Positions 1 to 11,347 of a stretch of DNA of 35,570 nucleotides are shown here, one piece after another (position 1 is the stretch's first letter; each line of letters begins with the position of its first letter). Source of the DNA: Elysia marginata (Eukaryota > Mollusca > Gastropoda > Plakobranchidae). Location: NCBI GenBank assembly GCA_019649035.1, contig BMAT01012595.1, positions 21,231 through 56,800 on the forward strand, in the 5' to 3' direction. Position numbers and translations under genes: made by a program. Under the pieces are notes generated by a model, which saw only the letters and a list, made by a program, of their open reading frames with translations, did not search any database and was not told the origin of the DNA.

Positions 1-721
1 TGTCAGCTGTGATTGCAATATTGTCTTCCAGAAAGTCGACATATTCTGTAACTGTTTCTTCTATGTTGGTATCATCATCACATTGGAGTGGAAATCTAGA
101 GAGAGTGTCAGCTATCATGAGCTCTTTTCCAGGCTTGTGTATAATCCTAGCATTGAATTTCATCATTCTGATGAGCAGACGCTGACATCTAATTGGCGTC
201 TTGTCTAGGTCTTTTTTCATCATTATTGGGACCAAGGGCCTGTGGTCTGTTTCCAGAGTGAAAGAGGGAAGTCCTACCAGGTATCTTGAAAACTTCTCAC
301 AGGCCCATATTGCCGCTAGGCACTCCTTTTCTATCTGAGCGTAGTGTTTTTCTGTGTTAGAAAGAGTCCTTGATACAAAGGCTATGGGCACAATCTTGAT
401 ACCATCCACTTGTAGGAGAGCTCCTCCAATACCATAGCTGCTGGCATCAGCGCTGACAATAGTTGGTTTGTTGATATCAAAGAATGACATAAATGATGCA
501 GCGGAGATTTTCCCTTTGGCACTATCAAAGGCTGTTTGTTGCTCAGGACCCCACAGGAAGCTTGTCTCCTTCCTCAGTAAGGCTGACATTGGCTGTAATA
601 TTGATGACATTTGGGGTACGAACTTGGCCATGTAGTTGAACATACCCAAAACTGTTCGTAACTCTGACACGTTTTCTGGCTCTTTAAGTTTCTGAATAGC
701 TTTGACTCTGTTGTCATTTGG
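1..721 (-). mobile_element. Ty3/gypsy retrotransposon Pol fragment (RT thumb + RNase H), truncated at both ends
   Basis: The minus strand is open without a stop for about 240 codons from 721 down to the window edge. It begins PNDNRVKAIQKLKEP, then LRTVLGMFNYMAKFVPQMS, the connection just after the RT palm in Ty3/gypsy Pol. The RNase H domain follows: SADASSYGIGGALLQ holds the first catalytic Asp, IEKECLAAIWACEKF the Glu and ETDHRPL the next Asp. It ends in HKPGKELMIADTLSRFP, the usual RNase H exit before the linker to integrase. The RT catalytic core upstream is missing: an in-frame TGA lies at 722-724 and similarity ends there, so the copy is 5'-truncated. Any integrase would lie left of base 1. 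The intact frame suggests a fairly young insertion. Confident in family; clade within Ty3/gypsy not resolved. Confidence 0.93.
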
Positions 722-1908
722 TCATATGTCATACGTAAGACATCTACGTGAGATCATAAGTGGACAAGCAAATTCTTATCGCATTGAATATGATTGGGAT
801 TTCCTCAGTTGAAAGCAAAAATTAGAAGACATAACCATGCTAACATCTAGCATCAAGTATGGCATGAATAGTCACTAATAAGCTAAGGCTGTCCAGGTAT
901 ATATTATGTCATGCTGGAGATGCAGAATTTGAATGAACAACAGGTCTTTCTTAGGCTCAGGATAGTCCCCGATGTCATGAACTTATTTGCAAAGTGTATT
1001 GTGAAGATGGTTCTTTGTTTCAGGCTAGAAACATAGCGTCACCCCAAAACAACCACTCAAACCTACTAGCTTGCTTTTGAAAGATTTTGCACTAACATAA
1101 AACGGCCATGATGCTTTCCATCGATTGTCAAAGGCAATACATAATCTTTTTTTTTTTTATTCAGAATTAATTTTTTTTTCCTTTTCTACATATAGATCTA
1201 CATGTAATTATGGAAGCTTCCTGATTTTCTGCATCCCTTTTTATTTTCAAATCTTTCCCTATTTACCCAGATATGTGGATTATCTGAATTCCATGGTTTC
1301 GATGCATTAAGTTTGATTTTTTTTCTTCAAATCATTTCACTGTTCAAATAGACCTAAGTGCGTTCAGTGCCAAACTTCTCGAGAAGGAAAATGTAATCAA
1401 TTGCCAATAACCGTGAAATGTCTGAAACTGCAAGATACATCGGTCTAAGGAATATGGAAGTGATTGTTGGTTTTTACTGCACAGACAACGATCTACATTT
1501 TCGTCTTACACCAAAGAGAGGGATCAATAGACTATTTTGGATAAGCATTGAATATATATTATTTCTTCCCTTTAACCATTGTAGCTACAAAAGGTAGGGT
1601 TATGGTATTAAATTTTTGCCCTGTTAGTCTCTCTTAACTAGGCTTCAAGACAGGCAGATCTTATTCTATTTCTAGAGTGAATTTTCAAAATTTCAAAATA
1701 TAGGTCTGATTAGATGATCTTGATGCTTTTAAAACTAAATTTCTCATTTTCTTTAATTTTTTAATATTTTTGCAAGAGAGCATGTCTCCAGCTTTAAAAA
1801 CATAGGCACTGGAAAACTTTCAATATGGCTGATGGCTAGGATTTGTAAAAATTCATTTAGTCTAAGCCCCTATTTTTATTTGCCATGTCTTACTCTCTGA
1901 CTTTCCAG
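722..1908. other. non-coding stretch, probably intron of the plus-strand gene ending at 2096
   Basis: I see no coding-like frame and no repeat with recognisable ends. The stretch is T-rich on the plus strand and ends in a reasonable acceptor (ctctgactttccag), so it is most simply an intron into which the gypsy fragment inserted in antisense. Confidence 0.4.
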
Positions 1909-2096
1909 GCATGTCTCCGCACCGTAAGCCAAGACCAGGTGCTCACCTTTCTGAGGACAGTGTTTCTAAACAGTCAACAGCCAGCCCCATGCACTCCAGT
2001 GATCTAGAATGGGATCCAGACTTTGTCAGTGCAGACGACAACGAGCGCTTGCAGCTTATCACCCCTGCCTCAAGACGACCTGCGGCCAACAGATGA
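1909..2096 (+). CDS. probable terminal coding exon of an unidentified protein
   Basis: A pyrimidine-rich acceptor (ctctgactttccag) ends at 1908. The frame starting with ATG at 1911 then runs 61 codons to TGA at 2094-2096. The peptide is polar, Ser/Pro-rich and acidic near the middle (SSDLEWDPDFVSADDNERL) and ends PASRRPAANR, typical of a disordered C-terminal tail. I do not recognise the family. The segment DLEWDPDF superficially resembles an acidic W-x-x-F short linear motif (LIR-like), but that is only a pattern match. An alternative frame from the same acceptor (GCA TGT CTC) stays open to a TAG at 2009-2011, so the frame is not certain. Composition is clearly less T-rich than the flanks. 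No upstream exon of this gene was found in the window. Confidence 0.45.
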
Positions 2097-2627
2097 TAGC
2101 TGGCTACTTCTCCTTTGCTGTACATTAAGAGCAGTTATAGATAATATCTATTTGTTACCAGGCATTCAACATCTTATTCGGATGGTTGTTTACTGTTTTA
2201 ATTTTTTTTTTTAATGCTCATAGTTTTTTTTAGAAGTGCTCTTCGATGTCACAGATAATTTATGTAAAGGGGGCGGTTTCAACTGCTGAATATTGTGTTG
2301 GCTTTTTAGATCAGTCCATTTATATATTGACAGTCCTGCCATTGTCAAGTATGTTGAATCGACGTTTAGATTCCGTGTTACAAGGACCATAGATGCTTTG
2401 AGCTGCATAGAGTCAAATGTACATTGGAGACATGAGAAGTAATTTATGGTTAAAATGAGAAGCCATGGGCTATTTGCTTTTCTTTTTATCCATGGCATTG
2501 GGTAAAGGGGGTGGGGTGGATGCTCTCGGTAAGTATGGTATAAGTAGTAAAGTTTACTAAGGAAACCTTTCATATCAACGTCAACAATGATATTTCAATA
2601 TTCTAGAGCGTATTTTATATAAAGGCA

Positions 2628-2633
2628 ATTAAA
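2628..2633 (+). promoter_or_regulatory. possible polyadenylation hexamer (ATTAAA) for the plus-strand terminal exon
   Basis: This is the nearest ATTAAA/AATAAA-type hexamer seen downstream of the stop at 2094-2096, about 530 bases away. Such hexamers are common by chance in AT-rich DNA, so the assignment is weak. Confidence 0.2.
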
Positions 2634-5159
2634 AGTAAACTGCTTGTAGACATGCTGCTCATTTTATTTCCTGAATTGATGAACTGATGCATCATATTGA
2701 AACCTTTTGGCGTAAATGAGCATTATTGTATAGGATTATAACGCAACTCAAAAAGGCAAATATTATAGGTTTCTTTGTACATTGTAGTCATCATGCCTTA
2801 GAATTTCAAATAGTATCGGCCTTGTTTTTCCAGACAGACACACATGCCAGCTTTAGGCTCTCAGGTTTTTTGTAATAATTTGAAGTGTTTGCAAACTGAT
2901 TACTCAGCATTTCAATAAGTTTTTCTTGCCCATCCAAATTGGTTCTTGTTTATATATTTTTTTTCATCTTTCTGTGATCCTTATTGTTAATGGATTAGCT
3001 GAACATTTGATTTTGTTATGCTGTTACTCAACGTCACCTAGCAAGTTATGTCATGTTAGTTTATATAAGACCATTTTTTTCTTTAACCCCAAATTTGTCA
3101 CATGTTAATTTTTTGCTTCATAATTTTTCTAAAGGTATGTTAAAGAAATTAGCTTTCTCTTTGTACCGCCAATATATTGGCCATAAACAACACTTCTAGG
3201 GTTAATATTGCATTTCTTTTGGTTGCACAGTTGGTTTTGCTTGGAGCCTCTACTTTGGGACCAAAGTGGTTGACTTTCAAAGGTCTTCACCGTTGTTTTA
3301 GGTGCTGTTTATCAGTTGTGATGGAGTGTTAATTGTATATCAAATGAGCTGATTGCTATGTTTTAAGGCTATTTATGAAAGCTGCAGTTGTGTTTCCTTC
3401 AGAGCTGAATATATTCCAATATCTTGACCAAGTGCACTTCATACATCAGGCTAAAGTTGTGGTTAGCTGTATCTCTCTTCCTCTTTCTGCAGCTTTTGTA
3501 GTCTGGTTTCAATAGTCTTTAGTGATATCACCAAATGTTTGTGTAATTTAGCTTTGAAAGATTATAAGGATTTCTTGGTGGCCTAGCTTACATTAAAAGA
3601 AAATAGAAAACAACACAAAGGATAGCTTTTATGGACAAAAGGTGCCTCAGTCTTCTAAGGACTTTGTTTTTTGTTTTTTTTCCCGTCAGCTATATCAGTG
3701 GGTGCAAGTAGTCAGATTTAAGTTTCTGAATTTATTAGTGTATTGGAATTATTTAGATACAAATCTTTTAATATAGCTTTAGTTACAGAACCTGTGAAAA
3801 AACTATGTAATGTATTATTTGAACCAGCTAACACATTTGTGTGTTCATATATTTCATCTTGCAATGCCATGGATCTAGAAAGTCCAAATGCATTAGGAAG
3901 CAACGAGTTTGACATGTGATATATTTTTGTTGTTTTTTCCCATAATATTTGCCACCTTATCCTTGGTGTCGGCCGTACTCATTTTTGTTTATCTCACAAC
4001 ACTTTAATTTGCAGATACGCACATTTTTCCCCTCATTGTTTGTTTTTATGATGTAACCAAATGTTATGATTTTGTTTTAACATAAACAAATTTAGGTTGC
4101 CTTTTTCCTTAAAGGAGGGAAGGTTGAAATAGCAAAGTAGAGTAGCAGAAACTCATTGCCTTAGGTTTATACACAGATTACCACTTGTAAAAAACTACTC
4201 TGAATTTCATTTGATGGAAACTTCTTGTCTTCCTATATCCAAACACCTGAGCTTCATTTAAAACTAACATACGACAACTTTCAATGTGCTATGAATCTTT
4301 CATTTAATGATTTTAATTAAAAAGAATTTTTATCCTGTTTGAAGCTCAATTTGATATACTTTACCTCTTTCTGATTTTCTTCCAAAGAAATTTGATTACA
4401 AACTGTAAGGGTTGATAATGGTGTGGTGCTATCTGTGCAAAGCAAACTAAAAAAAAAGAAGTATAGGATGTTAGTTTCTCACTTCCATATAGCTATGCAA
4501 GTTTAGCCTACCTTCATTATCTTATGTGTATGGCAAGTGGGGGGGCACACATCAATACCAAAGTATAAAATGTTTTAGCTTTCTTTTGTGTCAAACCACT
4601 TTTTTAAAAGTTTTTTTAGACACAAGGACAGAGCAAAGTGATTATTGTCTCATTTCTTGTTGAACATTTTTTATATGGGTAAATTAGGGAAATAGCTTTA
4701 GCAAAAAGAACTTGGCATTTTATGATATGTTATTTCCATATTAAATTTTATTTTATTTGCTTATGTTTATAATATAACATGGTATTTGCATCAATATTTG
4801 ATTTTGTTTCTGATTTTTTTATTCAACAAAGTTTGTGCAGTCTCAAGGGGCCAAAGAAACAAATATAAAATGTGTTTGACCATTTACATTCTGTTAATAT
4901 GATATAAAATTACTTTTTTTTTTTACCTTGTCACGCACAAGCTTTTTTTTTTTTTGAAATTTTGAATACCAACACCAATGAAACTGTCAGTTCAGAAAAG
5001 TTAATACTCAATATCATTTTTTTTTTTTTCAAATTTTTTCTTGTACACTTACTTCACCTTAGACTCACTCACACAAACTAAGACAAATCAGCTCAAAATT
5101 GAGTGCTGCGTACAAAAAAAAATTTTGATTCTTTAGTTAAGCATTTTTTGTGATCATTT

Positions 5160-5175
5160 TTGTGTGTGTGTGTGT
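5160..5175. repeat. (TG)n microsatellite, 8 units
   Basis: A simple dinucleotide tract inside the T-rich stretch, with no associated gene. Confidence 0.85.
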
Positions 5176-8100
5176 CTTTTTCATGTCATTGCAGTTTGTA
5201 CCAGGTGTTTCTATAGTTCTTGATACGCACACAGTAACATCTTTTTTTTTGTCTTGTTTTATGTACCTCTGTCCTCTTCAAAACCAACTTATGTGTGTGC
5301 AATACTAATGTTGATTCTTGAATTGCCTGTAATAATAGTGCAATATTTTTTTTTGCACATTTCACAGTGGAACACCCTTGTCAAGATATTATGACAACAT
5401 TCTAAAAATTGTATGTTTGTAATTGAGGACACCATCAAGAGATAGCTATGCAATTTAAGTCCTCATTTTAATTTTTCTTCTGGAGCATTTATAACCTTGT
5501 TGGACAATTTTGTCTGAGAGAAAGCTTAAACTTTATGATGATGAGTTTAGGTTCAGTATTGTTTTGACCAATTTTCTTTTTTTTGTCACCCAGTCTTTGT
5601 GAATCACAAATCATATGTTACAGTTTTCTTCTAAAGACATGTATGAGGGCCGCAGAAGAAGAAAAAAACTTTAAAATTTGAAATACAATAGAATTCTCAT
5701 AATAAAAAAAACAAAATTCAGAGGACTGCAAAAATCCTTTTTTTTTTTTAGTTAGATTGATATATCAGTGAGAAAAAAAATTAGATTTGAGCACAAAAAA
5801 ATTTTTTTTTAGGGTTGTACTATGTAAAATGTATAAATATTTCATTGGATCATCATTTACTTATATATGTGGAGAAAGTTAGTCTTTCAAAATTTCAATA
5901 CCTACAGTCATCTCCATTCAAGACAAACCCTTTTTACATGAATTTCTGCTTGTTCTCGAATTTATCAGTCTTTCCTCTCTAATGAGTGACATCCCTTTAC
6001 ACAAACAGGAGTTTGAATTTTGCTAACACCTTTATATACGCTTTTCAAGCATTGAAGTGAATCAACTAAAGGTTGTTTTTATACATAGCTTCTGCATAGT
6101 TTACATGATTAATTAAATTACACATGTCCCAGTATTACTTTTTGTGATGCAAGCTCATATTTTCTCAATTCCTAAAAACGCCACTATAAAAATCCTTTCT
6201 TTTACAACTTGTCTGTCCTGCGTCTACTGCATCCCATTATGCTTTTCAATGAATTAATAAATCTCCCCTAAATAGAAACTCCTACATGCTTAAGCAGTCC
6301 ACAGATATTTGTGTCAACAAAATTGTAGTGTGCATGTATATATTTATAATTGGTAATCTTTTCATTAGAACTGAATATAAAATAATAAATTAAAAGTTAT
6401 ATGTATTAAATTCCATACATTGGTAATTGACCATCAACTTCACGGATTACTTATTTGTCTTGTTGTGTACATGTACAGTGTATTGTTCAGATCAAATCTA
6501 TAGTTTAATTTTTCTTCTTCAACCTTTTAATTTTTGTATCTATTCAAGACATCATGAAATAAATTTAGCTGCCCCACTAACTTTGTCATAATTATACCTG
6601 CCAAGTCAATTGTTTTCATAGATCAATATTGATTTCTTAAAAATATACTTGTGCTACTTTTAAACTGAACTTTAAAATTCATACAAATATTTTTCTTGTC
6701 TTGCAACCAGTGCAAACGTGTCAGAAGTTTTAATTTTTGCATTACAATGTGTTGAACAATTTTTCTGAGTTTCCAAAAGTGTAATAAAAGTACAAGAAAT
6801 TACCAAATGTTTGTGGGAAGATAAAAAGACTTCTTTTGGTTTTAAACAAATTGTCCCCAAAAAAAAGCGGAATAAATCTACCATGTACTTTTAAAAGGCA
6901 TTTTCTCGGATTACATTATCTGACATCCCACTTGATCGGACTGGATGCAAGACAATGTACAGTACTTTACCATTGTTTGGATGAGATTCTAATGTGAGAG
7001 ACTTGACAAAGAGATTGAAACCAAGTTTTCAACTTTCAATAGTTTTACCTTGTTCTCGTAGAGATTTTTTATGTTAATTGTTAATACTGTGGCATTCAGG
7101 AAATATTCAGTGGCTTCCCATTTCATCTAAAACAAAATTATTTATCACATGATCTTTTTCTATAATAAATTTGTAGATCACGTTCATGCTCACATGTCAT
7201 GTAATGATTAAACCAATTATAAATGGATTGCCTCTGTATCATATTATCAATAAATATATCAGACAAAATTGTTGAATTTTGTGAAGATTGGTTTCTTTTT
7301 TTTTATTTTTCAGGCTTACAAGGTTTGTTATTTATAGGAGATTGTAAATGCATGATACTGTCTCCTCAATTTCAATGACACTTTAGAAAATAGTAAGGTT
7401 GAATTGTTGGTGCCAGTGTACGGTATGCAGTGAAGCTCAGTTTTTACGTGTATATTTTGTATCCATGTTTAAAACTTGATTTTTTGTTGTTTTTGACAGT
7501 TTCTACCCAATACAACAAAAGCTTTGTTACATACTACTTTAACTAAGCCTGCAATCTATTTAAATGATTCTTGAAATCACATATTCCCTCTTTATAGCTA
7601 CATTTCTTGTTAATGTTTTCGTAAGAAACTGTAAATTTGTGAAGTAACCAGAGTGAATCAAGCACAAGTCGTTCACAGTTATTTTAAGTTAGAATCCTAG
7701 ATACATACAAGAATGTGCTAGAATACAGTTTTTTTGTCTTAGAAATGAAGTAACTCAAGATATAGAGAAGCTAGAGTCATAATTTTGTCAACCTCGTTGA
7801 GAGCGTAGTAAGTTTAAATAGAGATTTAGAAAATGGTAATAAGTCAAGATGTCAAAATTATTACTTGTGCCTGGTTATGTTTCATCACAAACTTTCTCGT
7901 TTCTACAATGTCAGTGTTTTGTTACACATATCCTTTTCAGAACTCATACTTCATTTTAATTTTTTTTTTTAATTTTCTATATAAAGTATATTATGGGGTC
8001 CAAATTTGATTTGTTTGATTTTCATGGGCATATTACTGGAGGGCCTAAGAAAATGTAATGATATATGTAACCAAAAAAGTCTTAATTGCAATAGCTTAAG

Positions 8101-8946
8101 TAAAGCGAAAGAAAGGATCTTGAGATGAGAGTCAACCCCAACACCAAGGAAACCCTTCCCAGGAATCAATGACAATATCAAAAGTCGCAAAATGCTGATT
8201 AAACCATCCCATGTCCTTCTAGTTCTAGAGAATGAATAAGACTATATTATTACATAGCTTTTTCGCTGGATATGCCCCTTTCTATTATGAAGCATTTAAA
8301 TCTCAATAAAATGTTATAACCCATTTCTTCAAGATAAGCTACATTCTTGAAGAGGAAATGAGTGACAATCATGCACTCTGTCACTGTGGTAATGGCAGAG
8401 GTGGATAAGTCACTCATCACCCAAAGGTTTTTTTGACTAGGCTTTATTCATTATTTGTGTGCCAGATCAGTTTGACTTTTACTTTTTTTTTCATGGATCC
8501 AATCTAGAAATTTATATGAAAAATGTTATTTTCATAAATTTGTGGACATGTCCTAGGTTATTCCATGCAAACTGAATGTTATTTCCTTGGACAATTACTC
8601 ATAAAAACGTTTTGATATACATGTATTTGCAATAAAAATTGGGAATAAAGTGATCAAAGATGACCAATGAAGATATGTTTTACCTTGTTTTTTTCTTTAT
8701 AAATAGATTTGTGTAAGTTATACAGTAAAAACCTGAAAAATATAAGTCTGATTACTCAAGTTTTTCATAATTCAAAGTTTTTAAGACATGATGGTTTTTT
8801 TTTTTAACTCAAGCAGTGGAAACCTCATAGTTCGAATTTCTTGGGAATGAAGAAAAACTTTAAATTGGGAGGATTTGAATTATACTCAAGCTTAAAGTTA
8901 AACTTAAGGATTAGGTTTATTTACTAAGCCTCTTTTCAGTTCTATG

Positions 8947-10272
8947 CAGTAGACCTTGTGTACAACAACCTCAGATTCAACGAACCCTTGCATTGAAAGA
9001 ACTGAAATAAAATCCGCCTTTTTTCTCCCTTTTTTAACCTTTGCAAATTTGTGTTGAGTTGGACAGATGGCTGGTTAACATACAATCATTTACAGTACAT
9101 AATGTATCATTCAGAAAATCATGTGGTTTTATTTTAACTTGATCAAGTCTAACAATAATCAAGTTCAGTTTTCAGTCTGACAGTCTGTCACAGCACACTG
9201 TAGTATACAGCTACAATCCAATCTCCTTGCAACAAATTATTGTCAGTAATTAAAAAGTTTCAATATTGTATGAACACAATACATGTTTAGCTTCTTCCAG
9301 TTAAAAACCCTTGGCAGAAGATGTGCACTAACCAAAGTATCATGGATTAAATGCAATTGCTTGAACTTGAAGAAGTAAATAGAAGTTATGTTTGAAAAAG
9401 ACATTGCCTTGAAGTTTCAATATCAAATCATGGCAAATACGCTCTCTTCAATTTTGAGGAATAGAGCTACCGTTACATCTTAAACATCAGAAAGCAACCA
9501 GTGTAAGCAATTCTTCTTAGCACTGACTTTCTATCTGGCTTAGCCTGGGCCACCATTATTCAATTTATTGCAAAATTTTTAACTTGTTTTTTGAAATGCA
9601 CATGTAGGACTACAGTATGTATACCCCTTCCTCTTCCCAGGTTTTTAGATAAAGGGAAATAGTCTTAATTTAATACTCATAGTATGTATTGTAACGTCAT
9701 TTTACTTACCTTCTTAAAGTACATGTAAGGTATTTGGAAATAAACAGTTTACACCGGAAATTTTCTAATTTTTTCCCCCTCTATCTTCATATATGCTTTA
9801 AACTCGAATTTCGGATCCAGTAAACCACTGATCCAACAAACTTAGCCGGAAAATATAGAGTTTGTTCAAAGCAAGGTCTCTTTAAAGTAACCCGAAACGA
9901 ACCAAAGAAGAAATTTCTACACTATCTATCGACCTTGAAAAATTATTCAAAACTACAAAGAATAGAAATAGGGCTGCAAGTTTTGGCAACGCAGGTTTTT
10001 CTTCTGATACAGTGTAATCACTCCTCTCTATTTGATACTGTGGAAGCTGTATTGCTGATAAAGTGAAAAACATAAATGAAAAAAAAGACTAAAAAGACCA
10101 ACCATTAGTTTCAGTTTCATTTCTAGTTTGTTGACAAGGTTAGTCTGAAAAAGGTTCGTTCTATACAAGGAAATTTGTAAAGGTTTAAGAGGAGAAAGCA
10201 TCCAGGTTTCAATTCTGTTAGTTGAATGCAAGGGTTTGTTGAATCCAAGGTTGTTGGATACAAGGTTCACTA
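8947..10272. mobile_element. degenerate TIR DNA transposon, pogo/Tigger-like, non-autonomous
   Basis: The left end, CAGTAGACCTTGTGTACAAC followed by AACCTCAGATTCAACGAACC, recurs inverted at the right end. There the reverse complement of 10205-10272 begins TAGTGAACCTTGTATCCAAC and goes on through ATTCAACAAACCCTTGCATT. The similarity runs about 65 bases with scattered substitutions. CAGT-type ends and AAC/CAA-rich TIRs resemble pogo/Tigger (Tc1/mariner superfamily) elements. The 1.2-kb interior shows no transposase-like frame. Flanking TA duplications are not clear, consistent with an old copy. Family assignment is inference; the inverted repeat itself is visible. Confidence 0.6.
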
Positions 10273-10499
10273 TAACTCAAAGCTGATCTGTTATCCCAAG
10301 GACTTCAAAATATCCAGACTAGACTGTATTTTGATAATGCTTTTTTCTGAGCTTTCAAATGCAAATGCTTGAAATTATCCTAATTTTGCAACAATATTTT
10401 AAAACTTCTTTAGGATTAAGAATAAAATCTGGTGAAAAATAGGAGTAAATCTACTTTGCAGGTGTTTTGTCAAATTAAAAATGTTCTAACATTGATGAA

Positions 10500-11200
10500 A
10501 ATCTTCCGCGGAAATCCTCGATTTCAAGCTTAGGAGGAAAATTCCTCGGTCCTCGGCCTTCTGATCCGCGATCCCGAGAGGAAAAAAAATTATAAACTTC
10601 CGCGATAATTTAATTCCGCGAATCCAACAAAGGACGAATCAAGGAGCGGATGTTTATCAGTATCAACCGAGGACTGGGCCGATTTTCAGGCTTGAACCAT
10701 GTTGTAATCGATCTTGCCGGAGTCACACTTTGTAATCTTTTTGTAGTATATATATCGAGGTTATATTTTTTCGATACTAAAGCGTTACCGATATCGCCAT
10801 TTATATGTCTATTCCGCGAAATTACCATCCCGGTGTGATACTCGTTTATCAGTTTTGGTTCATTAAGTGCAAGATTGCGGTATTCTGTGGATCTCTCTTT
10901 TTAGATCCACTTGGACCATCGAAGCTTTCAATTTTCGCCCTTTCATTGATTAGACAAGTTTTTTAATTGACAAATGTCGTTTGCCAGCCAATAGGCTATA
11001 GATCTAGACCTCTAGATCTAGTCTCAGTAAATCTAGATCTATCATAAGTCTCGGGGGATTTTATGAATATTATGATCGAATCATTCAGTTTCTACTTTCG
11101 GGACGAGTCTTTTTGTTTGTCCGTTGTTTTTAAATATAGATCTTAATACATTTCATCAAATGATTGTGGTAAATCCAAGTACTGTTCTGTACAACAGTGC
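10500..11200 (+). promoter_or_regulatory. CpG-richer island, candidate promoter/5' UTR region
   Basis: Base composition changes from the surrounding AT-rich DNA to a stretch with many CG dinucleotides (tccgcg repeated at 10505, 10599 and 10615, plus cctcggtcctcgg and gatccgcgatcccg). It directly precedes the overlapping ORFs at 11160-11347 on the same strand. No TATA or initiator could be assigned with confidence. Confidence 0.3.
10996..11044. repeat. cluster of TAGATCTAGA-type palindromic motifs
   Basis: Three or four overlapping copies of the CTAGATCTAG family occur within about 50 bases (tatagatctagacctctag and onward). The same motif recurs near 19045-19075, 19105-19225, 19451-19466, 31752-31812 and 31890-31900, always outside eIF3L exons. 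Function unknown; it may be a dispersed lineage-specific simple repeat. Confidence 0.55.
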
Positions 11201-11216
11201 CAAGATATCGGAATGA
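11160..11216 (+). CDS. short upstream ORF (18 codons) overlapping the next ATG
   Basis: ATG at 11160 opens MIVVNPSTVLYNSAKISE, terminated by TGA at 11214-11216. That stop overlaps the ATG of the next ORF (11213-11215) in an ATGA arrangement. It could be a regulatory uORF if the downstream ORF is a real first exon. Its length alone gives no statistical support. Confidence 0.25.
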   Translation: MIVVNPSTVLYNSAKISE

Positions 11217-11347
11217 CGAGAGTAGAGCTAGAGGACGTCTTCGTTTATGAACTTTTTGAGTGTTTCAGTTCACAACGTCAACAAAAGATTATAAAATTTG
11301 TGCAATACAAATTAGATGGCAACTACAAAGGTGTTTTAGGTGCGTGA
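11213..11347 (+). CDS. possible first coding exon of an unidentified plus-strand gene
   Basis: ATG at 11213 begins a 44-codon frame: MTRVELEDVFVYELFE, then FVQYKLDGNYKGVLGA and a TGA at 11345. The peptide looks protein-like, with amphipathic spacing, mixed charged and hydrophobic residues and no homopolymer bias, unlike most frames nearby. A usable donor (ttttag/GTGCGT) lies just before the stop, so the frame may continue into another exon after ...NYKGVL. It sits at the end of the CpG-richer island 10500-11200, as a first exon would. The family is not recognised and no second exon was found between here and the eIF3L 3' end. Alternatively it is a chance ORF. Confidence 0.3.
   Translation: MTRVELEDVFVYELFECFSSQRQQKIIKFVQYKLDGNYKGVLGA

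Larger units (their letters stand above)
2097..8946 (+). other. long T-rich non-coding stretch (3' UTR then intergenic)
   Basis: This 6.8-kb stretch has many T-homopolymers on the plus strand and no frame with coding character; open frames are short and low-complexity. The proximal part is probably 3' UTR of the exon ending at 2096. Possible polyadenylation hexamers on the plus strand are ATTAAA at 2628-2633 and AATAAA at 5701-5706. Nothing else supports a gene here. Confidence 0.5.
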
